Source: an uncultured bacterium
GTDB lineage: Bacteria; Patescibacteriota; Gracilibacteria; Absconditabacterales; Absconditicoccaceae
Direction: 5' to 3'
Assembly: GCA_937872535.1 (NCBI GenBank)
Contig: CALMTC010000015.1
Span: 1 to 61,639, forward strand
DNA length: 61,639 nt
Below the pieces are notes generated by a model that saw only the letters and a program-made list of their open reading frames with translations, did not search any database and had not been told where the DNA came from. A program made the translations under genes and the position numbers. Position 1 is the first letter of the stretch. Each line of letters opens with the position of its first letter. Below, in pieces: positions 9,102 through 21,100 of this stretch.

Positions 9102-9536
9102 ATGATGAAAAAAACACAAAAAGATGAAGAAAAGTCTAATTGGGAGACTAAGGTCCTTTCAGAGACTAAAATGGGTCCTCTTATGTATGGCTTCTTACGA
9201 GGTCTTTCTGAAGAAAAAATAGAATCGCTACGGAGTGGTGATGTATCGAGAACCTTGCTGGCTCGCTATATCCCAATCTCAACGAATGTTGTTATTGAGG
9301 ATATAGAAGAAATGCATGTTATGCCCTCTGAACACCCAGCACTTGAAGGGCTGAATCAAGCAATTCTTGAAGCACTAAGAAAAAAGTTAGGAGTGTGGTA
9401 TGTTTTAGATTTTATAGATCTCGACATAGAAAACGAAAATTTTTGTAAATGTTACAAAAAACTTCAACTTTCTCTTTCAGAAAAAAGCCTCATTTCAGAG
9501 GTAAAAAAACTTATTGAAAGACCTCAAGGAAGCTGA
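9102..9536 (+). CDS. hypothetical protein, 144 aa, ends in TGA before a terminator
   Basis: Not recognised. A soluble, acidic protein with an N-terminal charged stretch, no signal peptide and no internal TGA. It has its own promoter (9029) and its own terminator (9557-9588). The frame closes at TGA 9534-9536; if that is read as glycine the next stop is TAA 9612-9614, past the terminator T-run. This is one of three genes of this type in the window. An upstream ATG 3 bp away (MMKK) is possible as start. Confidence 0.65.
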   Translation: MMKKTQKDEEKSNWETKVLSETKMGPLMYGFLRGLSEEKIESLRSGDVSRTLLARYIPISTNVVIEDIEEMHVMPSEHPALEGLNQAILEALRKKLGVWYVLDFIDLDIENENFCKCYKKLQLSLSEKSLISEVKKLIERPQGS

Positions 9537-9556
9537 TTATTTGCACTTCTTTATGA

Positions 9557-9588
9557 AACCCGGACAAGTTTTGTCTGGGTTTTTTGTA
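9557..9588 (+). terminator. terminator
   Basis: Stem AACCCGGACA / TTGTCTGGGTT followed by T-run. Confidence 0.8.
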
Positions 9589-9696
9589 TATTTTTTTATG
9601 AGAATGTAATGTAAAAAATATTTATGATTGTTTTCTATTGAAAAGGCTGATATTTTCTCTAAAAACAAATTGTTTTAGAAGATTTTCTTAGAAAAT

Positions 9697-10302
9697 ATGC
9701 AGGATAATAAATTTCTTCAGAAGAAATACGAAGCGATCATCAAAGAAGAAGTAAATGTCAAAGAGCTTGGGAGTTTACCAGCAAGTATTCTTGGTAGTAA
9801 AGTTTACAAGCCACTGTGAAAAGCATTGTCAGCTCAGTACGGCAAAGAGACTGCGAGAATTATCGAGCTTGGTAAGCAGTGACAAGTAAGAGAACAGTCA
9901 GATGGTAGTATCGTAGTATTTGGTGACGGCAAGGAGCGAACTTTACAGCCATCAGACTACGAGCTTTGATTTGAAGGTGATATGACCGACGACATGGCAG
10001 TCGAAGGTGAAATAGTCGTGAAGCTTGATCTCGAACTCGATGCAGAGCTTTTGAAAGAATGACTAGCTCGTGAGATTTCCAGAGCAATCAATCAGTATAG
10101 AAAAGATTCAGATTGCCAAGTCGATCAGAGAATCACTCTTGAGATTTTTACAGAGAGCCAATCACTCAAGGCAGCAATGACAGACTATGAAGAATTTCTC
10201 AAGTCTGAAGCTCTAGTGCAGAGTTTCTCATTTTCTGACAAAAAAAGTGGGAAAGAAATTACGATAGAAGATGAGGTTATGTGCCTTCAGCTTATTGTAT
10301 AA
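9697..10302 (+). CDS. free-standing IleRS C-terminal domain protein
   Basis: A 201-residue protein with four TGA glycines. It matches the C-terminal tail of isoleucyl-tRNA synthetase (DUF5915-type): KKYEAIIKEEVNVKEL, YKPLGKALSAQYGK, then VVKLDLELDAELLKEGLARE and RAINQYRKDSDCQVDQRI. The catalytic Rossmann, editing and KMSKS parts are absent, and the frame is closed by TAG 21 bp upstream of the ATG, so it is not the end of a local full-length gene. It may be a split IleRS subunit, a remnant, or a tRNA-binding protein of its own. It precedes the VirD4-like gene by 27 bp. Confidence 0.75.
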
Positions 10303-10329
10303 AAAATTTAGTTTTCAAATGGTATTTCC

Positions 10330-12921
10330 ATGCTAAAAAACATCATCAAACAGGCAGAAAATTTAGGTACAACGATAGCTAAATCGACCTCTCAAGATAA
10401 AACTAAGAGAAAAGAAGCTTTCAATGATTTTCTAGGACTAAAAACTCAATCTCCCCAGCCAGAAAAATCACCTGAAGGAAAAGTTATTTACTGGATCAAA
10501 CCTTTTAGAGAAAATGATTTAGGTATTTCTTATTGGCATAGTTTCCTCAAAAATTTCACCAAAATCTCGGAAGAAATTTCATTTGTGATTTCTGGGAACA
10601 GGATGGATATGAGGATGTACGCTATCATCCCCGCATCTCTCAAAAATTATTTTGAAAATGTTTTTTATTCTGGTTTTCCTACCTCAGAACTCGATCTAGT
10701 TACGAATCTTTCTATTCTTTCAGATGTTTCTTATATCAATTATGATGAAAAAGTAGAAGTAGCACTTGATGCAAATTTCGTCAAAAACGGAACATATCAC
10801 GATCCACTCAAAGATGTCTTGTCTCTCTATGAAAACGTAGAAAAAGATGATACCTTACAGCTTGTCTATACTTACAAGTCATCTATTCCCCAAGGATTTC
10901 GAGAAAAGTTTTTCGAGTTTTTGAGAAAATTATTTGTGAGAGCAAATAGCGAGCAAAAAGGAGATGAAACAAAAGCAAAGCCAGAGCTCAAGGTTGAAAC
11001 ATTTATGTCAGTCGGTTTTGCATTTAAGATAAATGACAAATACACAGCTGATAATATAAAAAGCAATTTGAAGTCAGTCTTCAGTAAATTTGTCGTAGAG
11101 GGGAAATCAGAGATTATGAGTACTCCAAAATTCAAGTGACTCAATCTCAATCAAGCAATCAATTTTTTTCACCTCCCGACAAGCGATTATTTTATTAAAA
11201 GTTTGTCTTATTCAGTCTATAGAAAACTTCCTTATCCTACGAACTTAGCTACCTTAGAAAATTCAGAAAAAAATGATCTGACCTTGATTGGTACGACAGA
11301 TTACAAGTCTGATAAAATAAAATTTGGTATCAGAAAAGAGGATAAGTTTAGACATATGTATGTAGTTTGAAAGTCAGGAACTGGAAAGTCGACCATTCTT
11401 TCAAACTTTATCAAGTCAGATATGATGACCGGTAAAGGTCTTGCTCTGGTAGATCCTCATGGAGATCTCGTTGAAACAGTGATGGAGCATATTCCGTCCT
11501 ATCGTATCAACGATGTTATTCTTTTTGATGTCGCTGATATGGAGTTTCCTATTGGTTTCAATGTTCTTCAGTATTCGTCACCAGATGAAAAAAATTTAAT
11601 AGTTTCAGGAGTTGTTGGTACATTCAAAAAACTTTTTGATAACAGCCGATGACCGAGATTGGAGTATATTTTGAGAAATGTGATGTTGGCGGTAGTAGAA
11701 TATCCAAACGCTACCTTGCAGCATATTTTGAGAATTTTGATCGAAAAAAATTTCAGAGAAGAGGTACTCAGCCATGTGACTGATGCAGTGGTTCTGAAGT
11801 TCCGAAGACAAGAGTACGATGTTTGGACCGATAAGTTCAGAGATGAAGCTATAGCACCGATTACCAATAAAGTTGGGCAGTTTTTGTCAGCTCCGATTGT
11901 GAGAAATATTTTTGGTCAGCCAGCTTCCAAGCTCAATATCAGAAAGTGTATGGACGAAGGAAAGATCTTGCTGATCAATCTGAGTAAAGGAAAAATCTGA
12001 GAAGATAATGCTGAGATGATTGGTTCGTTTCTCGTCACGAAGTTTCAGATTGATGCGATGGCGAGAGCCGATACACCGTTCAAGGACAGAAGAGATTTTT
12101 ACCTCTATATCGATGAGTTTCAGAATTTTGCTACCGACTCATTTGCTGTGATCTTATCAGAAGCCAGAAAATATAAACTTTCTCTCATTGTAGCCAATCA
12201 GTATACCTCTCAGCTCGACGAAAAAATTCGTGATGCGATTTTCGGAAATGTTGGTACGATTATCTCGTTTACGCTGGGTTACGACGATGCTCAGGTGATG
12301 GCCCTCCAGTTCAAAGAGCTCGTCACTCCAAATGATTTCCTTTCGCTGCCGAGATTCAAAGCTTATGTCAAGCTTATGACCGACGGTATCATTTCCGATC
12401 CGTTTAGTATGTCGACTTTGCCTCTCACTTCACCAGAAAATTACGAAGAGCTCAGAGAAAAAGTCAAAAAACAATCCCGCCAAAGATATGGTATCGAAAA
12501 AGAAAAACTTGAAGAGTTGCTCAAGGCTCGAAATGCCAAGACTTTTTCTCTCCAGGAAAAAATTATGGAAAAAGCTCGTGCAGAGTGACAAGCTCCAGCC
12601 CAAAATCAAACTACACCTCCAGTCACAAACACAACAACCACATCTACTCAAGTAAAAAATTCTATTCCTGCTCAAACAAAAAACTTCTCTATTGATGATA
12701 TCAAAATCTGAGATATGTATGATTGATATGTCAAACTAAAATACAACTACTGACTTTTCATCACAGTAAAATGAGTCGAATGACTTCTTCATAAAAATTT
12801 CGTAAAAGCACCAGACGGTATCAATCGAAAAGACTTCTTCAATATCGGTGATAAAATCACAGTCAAAGCAGACAGCTTCAAAGATATAAACGGAGAAAAA
12901 AGAGTAGTCTGGATTATGTAA
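10330..12921 (+). CDS. VirD4/TraG-like ATPase fused to a C-terminal S1 domain
   Basis: An 863-residue protein. Residues 1-330 form an alpha/beta region seen ahead of the ATPase in CPR type IV-type proteins. The ATPase has Walker A GKSGTGKST at 347-355 (Gly347 = TGA 11368-11370), LALVDPHGD, Walker B LYIDEFQNF (Asp595, Glu596) and the sensor-like IVANQYTSQL. After a Gln/Thr/Pro-rich linker, residues about 790-863 (IGDMYDGYVKLKYNYGLFI...GLLHKNFV) are an S1-type OB fold. The class couples or pumps DNA or protein through type IV secretion or pili; an S1 domain suggests nucleic acid handling. No transmembrane anchor is obvious. Broken into four fragments in the standard code. Confidence 0.85.
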
Positions 12922-12969
12922 AATGCTTAAATTGATTGTGATTCTTCTCGTAATACTCTCACACAAAAT

Positions 12970-12997
12970 TTGACAAAAAATATAAAAACAATATGTT
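12970..12997 (+). promoter_or_regulatory. sigma70-type promoter
   Basis: TTGACA, 16-bp spacer, TATGTT. It lies 39 bp before the ATG at 13036 and supports that start for the next gene. Confidence 0.55.
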
Positions 12998-13035
12998 GAA
13001 AAGTATGAGCAGAATTTACTTTTTTAGTATTGAGA

Positions 13036-13671
13036 ATGGATAATGAGAAAAATATTTGAGAGTCCTTTTGAGAAGAAAACGACATCAGAAATATCGAGAA
13101 AATAAAAAAAGACAAAGCAATAGCTATTCTGGATAATTTTGGTGATGATTTATATCGCCATTGACTATCTTATCATCAACAAGCTCAAGAATTTATGAAG
13201 TTTATTGAGACAGCATCGATTGAAGATGTAAAAAAGTATATAGAAGCGAAAGGTATTGGTTGGGTGAGTTTTGCACCATTTATAAAGGAGGTTGCCAAAG
13301 TAAAGCCAGAGATTATCGATGCAATTGCTCAGGATTACAGAAAAAAAACATGAGAAAAATTTAGTGAAAGTGCTTTAGCTGGCGACGCTATCAATGAAAT
13401 ACTGGGAATTCATACTCTACTTATGGACAAAGACGATCCAGAAATGGAGACTCTCGAGGTCATTCGTTCAACCATAGAACTTTGCCCATTATCAACGATT
13501 GAAAAAAGAAATTTTTGGTATTTCCGAGATGAAAAAACACACACTCTCAGAAAATCAGATCATCCAAAAGTGTTAAAATACAACGGAATTATAGCGGATC
13601 TCAATGAAAATAAAGATAGTCTGTCACTAGAAGAAATAGAACAGAGAATCGATGAAATTACAAAAATATAA
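13036..13671 (+). CDS. hypothetical protein, 211 aa
   Basis: Not recognised. A soluble, helical, charged protein with in-frame TGAs at IGESFGEE, RHGLSY and KKTGEKF. The frame is open further upstream to 12931 without an ATG (a TTG is present), but a promoter at 12970-12997 argues for the ATG at 13036. The C-terminal half is rich in Asp/Glu/Ile. It sits between the VirD4-like gene and the C39-like peptidase gene. Confidence 0.6.
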
Positions 13672-13696
13672 TTATAGTCTTTATTTTTACCAAACC

Positions 13697-14272
13697 ATGG
13701 AGCATATAGTCAAACGAAAACCAGAAAAATCAGTTTATGCGCTACAGCCACCTTATAGACACTGTGGAATGTATACTTTGAAAGCTATTCTCAGCTGATT
13801 TGGTAAGGATACGAAATCAAAACAAACAGACTACTACGAGACTCCTTTTGGTAGGATGCTTTGATTCACTCTTCCCGAGAGGATGATTGAGAAACTTTCA
13901 GACTACGAGCTTTCTGTAGAAGAATGAAGATTGAAAAATTTTTCAAAAGCTGAGAAAATAAATTTTCTAAAACAATCAATCACTGAAGATAAACCAATAA
14001 TTTTACTTGTTGCTAATGGTCACACCAGAGCAGGAAAGTTTATTTTGCTAAAAAGTATTTTTTGTATGCACCGACTTTCTATTCGAGGATATGATGACGA
14101 AGAGCAAGTTTTTTTTGTTTACGATTCGACACTTCATCCCAAAAAATACGATCACACCATCCCAATCTGAAATAGAAAAATGTCGTACGATGTTCTCATT
14201 CGTCAGCGAAGATTGTTTTCTATCTATGGTTTTTATAAGAATTTCTATATTAAAGTCTGAGAAATTAAATAG
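13697..14272 (+). CDS. C39-like (papain-fold) cysteine peptidase, putative
   Basis: A 191-residue protein open only with TGA = Gly. PPYRHCGMYTLKAILSGFG gives the Cys-Gly context of C39-type peptidases near residue 25; PIILLVANGHTRAG resembles the region with the catalytic His, and VYDSTLHPKKYDHTIPIG the C-terminal strand with Asp. C39 peptidases trim double-glycine leaders or act on cell-surface peptides. There is no transporter domain and no signal peptide. The family call rests on motif order only. Confidence 0.5.
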
Positions 14273-14362
14273 ATTGTAAATTCTGTTGAAAAGACAGATT
14301 ATTTCCTTACTATCAAAAGTGCAATTTTTTCAAAATTATTAATTAGATTAATTATGGGGATA

Positions 14363-14395
14363 TGGGTTGCGGTTTACCGCTTCCCATTTTTTTAT
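14363..14395 (+). terminator. terminator
   Basis: Stem GGG-TT-GCGGT / ACCGC-TT-CCC followed by ATTTTTTT. Confidence 0.75.
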
Positions 14396-14505
14396 TACAA
14401 AAGAAGCGAAGAAAACGAGTAAAAATTTCCAGACAACAGAAGGTTGTATTTGAAGTTTTTTTTTGTAAAACAAGAACGATTTTCACTTCATCAAAACATA
14501 AAAAA

Positions 14506-15987
14506 ATGGCATTCAAAAAAAGAAATTTGCATGAAACTACCAGTTATGGAAAATATTCTGATCGACTCAAATCTACTTTTTCTTTAAAAAAATTTTTTAT
14601 TCTGATTCTGCTTATTGCAAGTTTTACATTTGTTGTGGTTTTTGGCTGATACATGCTTCAGACTGCCAATATTTTTTTTGGAGTTGTTGGTAAAGGCACT
14701 GTAAAAGCTATTAGCCAATCACTGGGGCAGGCAATGAAAAAAGATGAATTTGGTCAGATAAATTTATTATTAGTTGGTTACTGAGGAGACAATCATCAGG
14801 GTGGTTATCTAGCAGATACGATCATTGTTGCCTCATTTAATCCAAAAAAATGAGCAGTTTCTATGATTTCTATCCCAAGAGATCTTTATGTCAAAAAAGA
14901 AAAATGAGTCTATGGAAGAATAAATATGATTTTGCCGTATGCTTACTCTAGAACCAAAACACTCAGCGGTGGAGTGATGGCGCTTGCTGAAAAAGCCACC
15001 GATATTACTGGTTTGCCGATTAGCTACTACGCAATCATAGATTTTGAAGGCTTTAAAAATCTCATAGATGTGCTTGGATGAATTGATGTATTCGTTGAAG
15101 AGCCACTTGTTGATTATCAGTATCCATGATCAGAAAGATCGTATACTACTTTTAGAATAAATTCAGGACGAAATACGCTAGATGGAGAAACAGCACTGAA
15201 GTATGCGAGATCAAGACATTCCACTTCAGATTTTTCTAGATCTCAAAGACAACAGCAAATCATCAAGGCAGTCTTTGATAAAATGACAGCTAATGGAGCA
15301 TTAAAAAGTGTGAGTAATATAAAAAAAATCTATAACGAGTATACGAAGATGGTGAAGACCAATGTCTCTCTTAGTGAGATGATCCGAGCGGCCCAGTATG
15401 CTTTTGAGTTGAAACATGTGTTCACCTTTTGACTGACATCAGAGTGTGGCTATGACAGACCATCGTTAATGAAAGCTGGCTGTATGCTCTACACTCCAAA
15501 CAGAGAAGAATTTAATGGTATGTCAGTACTTCTCCAAAACGGTGGTACCATCAATAAACTAGATTTTTATGATTATACCAAGAACTTTGCTTTTTTTGCC
15601 GCTCGCAACCAAGACTTTTTGATAGAGAAAGCTCAGATTAAAATTCAAAATGGAATCGATCCAGCGACCAAAAAAAAATATGGTTCTTCAAGAGGTGTAG
15701 CGAATCAGGTCGCTGTCAAGATGAAGCTCTTTGGATTTGATATGGTCAATGGAGAAAATGCTGAAGAAAAATATGGCACTACGACTGTTTACCTTCATGG
15801 TACTGGCGACTATAAAGCTACTCTCGATCTGATGAAACTGTTTGTGGAGTACGACCAGATTCTTACCGGCCAACTCAAAGGAGGTACTGGCTTTGACGCA
15901 CGAACTGGCGAGGATATTACGGTCATTCTCTGAGAAGACTATATGCAAAAAACCGCCGAGAAAAAATTCCGTCGATACGAATTCTAA
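14506..15987 (+). CDS. LytR-CpsA-Psr (LCP) family ligase with LytR_C-like tail
   Basis: A 493-residue membrane-anchored protein: cytoplasmic N-terminus, one membrane segment (about residues 26-48), then the LCP domain with NLLLVGYGGDN, MISIPRDLYV, GGIDVFVE, YARSRHSTSDFSRSQRQQ, and a C-terminal LytR_C-like region (about 380-480). LCP enzymes transfer lipid-linked glycopolymers to peptidoglycan or to surface proteins, outside the membrane. Many TGA glycines, several at conserved sites. It is followed by a terminator and is probably monocistronic. Confidence 0.9.
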
Positions 15988-15990
15988 TCT

Positions 15991-16020
15991 CAAAAAACAG
16001 CTTCCGAGCTGTTTTTTCTT
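15991..16020 (+). terminator. terminator after the LCP gene
   Basis: Stem AAAACAGC / GCTGTTTT around TTCCGA with a T-run. Confidence 0.8.
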
Positions 16021-16150
16021 TTTACTTAAAATTTTTTTTCTGGTTGTTTCAGATTGTTGAAAGTAATTATGTCCCTTGATTTATATTGATTATTTATATT
16101 AAATAATTATCACAAAAAAAGCAATTTTGCAAAATTAAGTGAAACAAAAG

Positions 16151-16480
16151 ATGACAGAATTATTTATCAAAATGCCATACTTGTTAGAGATCAAGTCAGG
16201 CAAGAAGACCGTGGAAGCACGTGCAAATTATTCAAATCTTAGAAAGATTCAAGAAGGACAAGAAGTAGTATTTGTATCTGGTAGTCTCAGAGTGAATGTA
16301 ATTGTAGAAAGGATTTCTTTGTACAAAAGCGTTGATGAAATGCTCGAAAATGAAGAAATAGATACCCTTATTCCTGGTGCAAATTTCGAGGAAGCTCTAA
16401 CTATTTATAATAGTATATATCCTCCTGATAAAGTAAAGAAAAATAATGGAATGAGAGTATTTAGTATAAAACTCATGTAA
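16151..16480 (+). CDS. ASCH-domain protein
   Basis: A 109-residue protein with the ASCH fold pattern: MPYLLEIKSGKKTVEARANYSNLRKI, then EGQEVVFVSG and the C-terminal MRVFSIKL. ASCH domains (PUA-like) are thought to bind RNA; some are nucleases or amidohydrolases. The ATG at 16151 is preferred over an in-frame GTG 12 bp upstream because the domain starts there. No TGA codon. It converges with a second ASCH gene on the other strand. Confidence 0.8.
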   Translation: MTELFIKMPYLLEIKSGKKTVEARANYSNLRKIQEGQEVVFVSGSLRVNVIVERISLYKSVDEMLENEEIDTLIPGANFEEALTIYNSIYPPDKVKKNNGMRVFSIKLM

Positions 16481-16494
16481 CTTATTTTAAAACA

Positions 16495-16526
16495 CAAAAG
16501 GAGAAAGATGTATGCTTTCTCCTTTT
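16495..16526. terminator. terminator between convergent ASCH genes
   Basis: Stem AAAGGAGAAAG / CTTTCTCCTTTT; the T-run serves the plus-strand gene. Confidence 0.8.
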
Positions 16527-16850
16527 TTAAAAGCCAATCATTATCACATTATATCTTTCTTCATCCTCTTTGGAGTAGAATTCTCTATAAGTTTCAACCA
16601 TAGAACCTATGTTTGAAGTGCCTGGTACTATTTTTTCGATTCAAAGATGTAAGCCAGCATCAGCAAAACTTCAGTAAATGTGAATTGATGTAACTTTTTT
16701 TTCGACAAATTCATCAGATCAATTTGGTTTAAAAGTAATAATGTCTCAAACTTTTAGATGTCTATATTTGTCTTTTGATAATCTTCATTCATATATTTTT
16801 AATCAAGACTTAATGAGATCAAAGTAGCGTTTTTGGACTTGGAATTCCAT
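16527..16850 (-). CDS. second ASCH-domain protein (TGA-containing)
   Basis: A 107-residue protein: QKRYFDLIKSGLKIYEGRL, KYRHLKVGDIITFKP and the C-terminal YNVIMIGF are the ASCH/PUA-like pattern. Six in-frame TGAs, three of them at SGLKIYEG and KVGD, hide it in the standard code. It starts 5 bp after the stop of the GNAT gene on the same strand, so the two probably form an operon. Confidence 0.8.
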
Positions 16851-16855
16851 ATAAA

Positions 16856-18010
16856 TTATTTTTTAACAAATAAATCAAATGTAAGAAGATTATGTCAATT
16901 TTTATAGGGAGAAATAAGTTTTCAACGTAACGTAAAGCCGATCTGTTCGAGGATATCTATTTGAGCAAAATCATTTTCATGGGCAAATGTATACAATTTA
17001 TGAGATCCATTTTCTTTGGCAAAATCTAGAGATTGTTGAATCATCTGTGATTGGGCTTCTGGGGTTCAGGAAATCGGATAAATTTTTACTGGTCAACCCC
17101 TTTTAGGTGAATATACAAGGGTTCAAACATAATTTCATATCTCATCTTTTGCAATTAAAATCATTTTTGATTTATTTTGAAATGAGAGGTTTTCTTTTCA
17201 TCTTTCGTATCATTTGAGCATCATATGAAGAAAATCTGCCCCCAAATCATTATGTCGTTGTCTGTATATTCTCAAAGTTTCGTCTAAATATTCTTTATCT
17301 TCCTCCTCAACCGTTCAGTGAATTTTAATATTACCTACTGATTCTATATTTGAACTAACAGAGTTAATCACCTCTAAATTTTCATTTGTCGATTCGTTTT
17401 GAATTTTTCACCATATGTGCTCATTGCTTCATTGCTTGTATTGGTCGGGATATGTTGCTTCGATATTGTACCCATATTTGCTGAATATAGAATTTACACG
17501 ATCATTGAGGTGAGAGGTTGTAGCATAGAGTTTTCTAATTTTGAAATCATCAGCGATCTTATCAATAGTAGAAAATAATAATTTTCATATTCATTTTCAT
17601 CTTGCTTCAGGTGCGACGATAACGGGTCAAATTTTGACAGATCCTCATCTCTTAATATTGAGACATACCATTCACAGGGGGACTCATTCATGCTCAAACA
17701 TAAGCATTAATTTACTCTTAGTGAAATATCAAATCTGATCTATTTTTTCTGTTCCAACTAGCTGATCAATGAGTTTGTTGTCATCAGTATGTCAATCATA
17801 GAAGTTAGTAAGGTCTGTCATTCGTTCTCCAACAAGATCATAGTCTTTCAAATTGAAAAGTCTTACTCAGTCAGGGAGGTGTGATTCGTATTCTTCAAAT
17901 CATGAAATTCATCTGAGAACCTGTTTTTGAAACTCTTGTTGTTTCGATTCGTGATTTAATAAGTTATCACTATTATTCATTTCATGAGAATGTAATTCAG
18001 AGTCTTTCAT
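16856..18010 (-). CDS. double GNAT-domain acetyltransferase
   Basis: A 384-residue protein, fully fragmented in the standard code by about 25 TGAs. The N-terminal GNAT domain (about 50-190) has GPVIVAPEARGKGIGKLLF, the acetyl-CoA motif A, with two glycines as TGA. A second, divergent GNAT-like domain (about 220-380) has VGTLVYSP, GTPEAQSQMIQQ and LEQIGFTLRGKL but lacks a clean RGxGxG loop, so it may be inactive or only bind substrate. The substrate is unknown. It is divergent from valS. Confidence 0.78.
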
Positions 18011-18164
18011 ATGTTCATAGAGGATAAAATAGCTTAATAGTTAAGAACATCATTCGTAATTTCAACACAAATTTCATAAAAACATTGAAATCAAAACAAA
18101 TATTTCTAAAATCATCAGCATAATAAAAAGTATACAATTTTTACTCTCAAAAGAACAAAAATAG

Positions 18165-21100
18165 ATGAACTTTCCAAAGAAATATGACCATCTTATTGAA
18201 GATCAGATCTATAAAAAACGAGAGGAATCTGGTAATTTTTTACCAAAAAAAGCGAAAAGTAAAAACGAAAAAACGAAAAAATTTGTAATTCCTATGCCAC
18301 CTCCAAATGTGACTGGAATTTTGCATATTGGTCATGCTCAAAATCAAACTATTCAGGATATTTTGACAAGATATCACCGTATGATTGGTGACGAAACTAT
18401 TTGGATCCCGGGTACAGACCATGCTGGAATTGCAACACAAGTCGTGGTAGAAAAAAATCTCAAAAAAGAAAAAAATCTTTCAAGATATGATATTGGTAGA
18501 GAAAAATTTCTACAAGAAACACGAGATCGAGCTAAAAAGTCTAGAAATACGATAGTTTCTCAGGTGAAAAAAATAGGTTCATCGTGTGATCGATCGAGAG
18601 AACAATTCACGATGTCAGAACAACTTTCTCGCTCAGTGAGAAAATCATTTTCCAATCTTTTCTCCTCTGGTAAAATTTACCAGTGAGATTATATTACCAA
18701 CCGATCAGTAGGTTGTCAAACTGTGCTTTCTGATATTGAAATTGATTATGTGGAAAATGAAGGTAAGCTTTACTATATCAACTATTTTATCGAAGGAAAG
18801 GGAGATGCGATTACGATTGCTACGACTCGTCCAGAGACACTTTTTGCTGATGTTGCTATCGCTGTCAATCCTTATGATAAGAGATACAAAAAACATATTG
18901 GTAAAAATGTTTTGATCCCGATTATTAATAGACCTATCCCGATCGTGGCCGACGAACTTGTTGATATGCAGTTCTGAACTGGAGCACTGAAGATTACACC
19001 GACTCATGATCCACTTGATTTCGAGATCGCCAAAAAACATAACTTGCCGATGAATATTTTTGCATTCGATAAAAATGCCAATTTTACTGAACATGCTGGG
19101 CCAGATTTTGTGGGGAAAAATATCGACCAGTTCTTTCAGAATGTGATTGATATGATTACTGAGATTGGAAATCTTGTGAAAGTAGAACCTCACCACAATA
19201 CCATCCCAATTTGTAGTAGATCTCAGACGAGAGTTCAGCCTATGCTCAGCAAACAGCGATTTGTTGATGTCAAAGACGCTGCAGCCAAAGCTCTCAATCT
19301 TATTGACAACGAAGAAACCAAAGTCTATCCAAGCAGATTCAATGAAACATTCCATCACTGGCTCGGAAACATCAAACCACGATGTATTTCAAGACAACTT
19401 TGGCGATGACACAGAATCCCTGTCTGGCAAGGTTCAAAAAATACAATCAATGTCTTCGACGAAGATGTAATTATCGAAAAATATCAACAAGAACTCAAAA
19501 AATCTTCAAAAGGTAAAAATCTGGTACTCTCACTCATGATTTTCAATCTCATCGCAGATTCTAGACTTCCAAATCCATTTAATATAGAAAGTTTTGTAGA
19601 TCTTATATTTGCTGACAGCATTACGCCACATCTTGGGACAGTGGGAACAGTTTATCTGAATATCTACAAGGGAAAATTTTCAGATGACAAAGTATTGCTT
19701 GCTCAAGTTCTCGAGCTAGAAAAGATTTTCATCGCAGTCGATAAAAATACAAAGTCTCTTATTGCTGAAGCTGGAAAAATAGTTGATGAACTAGAAAAAA
19801 GTTTTTGACTCAGAAAAACTGGAGATCTTTATGAATTTGATTTCGATAGTTTTTCTCCTCATGGAGACGAAGATCTCAAGCAGGATGAAGATGTCTTTGA
19901 TACTTGGTTTTCTTCAGCATTGTGGCCATTTAGTATCACTGGTCGACCAGAAAAAACTTCTGATTTTGAAGATTATTTTCCAAACTCAGTCGTAGTGACG
20001 GGGTACGACATTATTTTTTTCTGGATAGCCAGAATGATGATGATGTCGCTAGAAAATACAGGAGAAAAACCTTTTGAAGCGGTTTATTTCAATGGACTAG
20101 TAAGAGACGAAAAAGGTCAGAAAATGTCAAAATCTAAGTGAAACGGAATTGACCCGATTGAGATGGTCGAAAAATATGGTGCAGATTCATTGAGATTGAG
20201 TCTTATCGTCGGTACGACACCAGGAAACGATCTCAGCTACTCAGTTTCAAAAGCTGAATACTACCACAGATTTCTCAATAAACTCCGAAATGCTTCGAGA
20301 TTTGTGATCACAAAAATCGTAGGGGAGGACCAGGAAGCGCACTTTGATCTTAATCTTGTTGCCAAAGATATCGAAAAAAATCTCAGCAAGCTGAATGATT
20401 TTGATCTTTGGATGGTCGATCAAGTCAATGAACTGACTAAAATAAGCTGAGATTCATTCAAAAAATTCCATCTTGGAGAGTTTGCTCACAGTATTGTACA
20501 GACAGTTTGGCACTCTTTTTGTGACTGGTATATCGAAATCACCAAAATCCAAAAATCTGATTATACTGACAAAGTAATGATCTATAGTCTTGGTACGATG
20601 CTCAAGATTTTACATCCATACACTCCATTTATTACAGAAAAACTTTGGAATCTGGTGTGATTTGAAGGAATGTTGATAGCTCAGGAGCGACCTAGTGAAA
20701 TCGCTTCTGCTGAAAAAAACTACAAGATCAACCTCTTGATGAACAGCATTTCAGAGCTCAGAAATCTCAGAAGTAAATCAGATACGAAGCCTCACGAAAA
20801 AGCTGAGATTATCATCCAAGCAAATACAGAAACGACGAAATTTTTCCAAAAATATACCGATCTCATAGCGACGATAGTCAACGCCTCGTCAGTTCTCTTT
20901 ATGCTTGAAGATGAGGAGATACCAGCTGATTTTGATGTCCAGGTCATTGTCAACATCAAGGTCGGTCTCAAAGGTGTCAAAATCATAGACAATAAGACTA
21001 AGCTCGCTCAGCTCGAAAAACAGCTTCAAGACGAGCAGATGTTTCTTCAGGATCTGAGAATGATTATTTCAAATAGCTCTTTTTTATCAAATGCTCCCAA

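Noticed and set aside
12923-12985. 21-codon ORF after the VirD4-like gene
   Set aside because: Too short, overlaps the promoter at 12970 and has no conserved feature beyond a hydrophobic stretch.
18705-19358. 217-residue minus-strand ORF
   Set aside because: Antisense to valS; long only because TGA codons of the plus frame are not stops on the other strand and the region is AT-rich.
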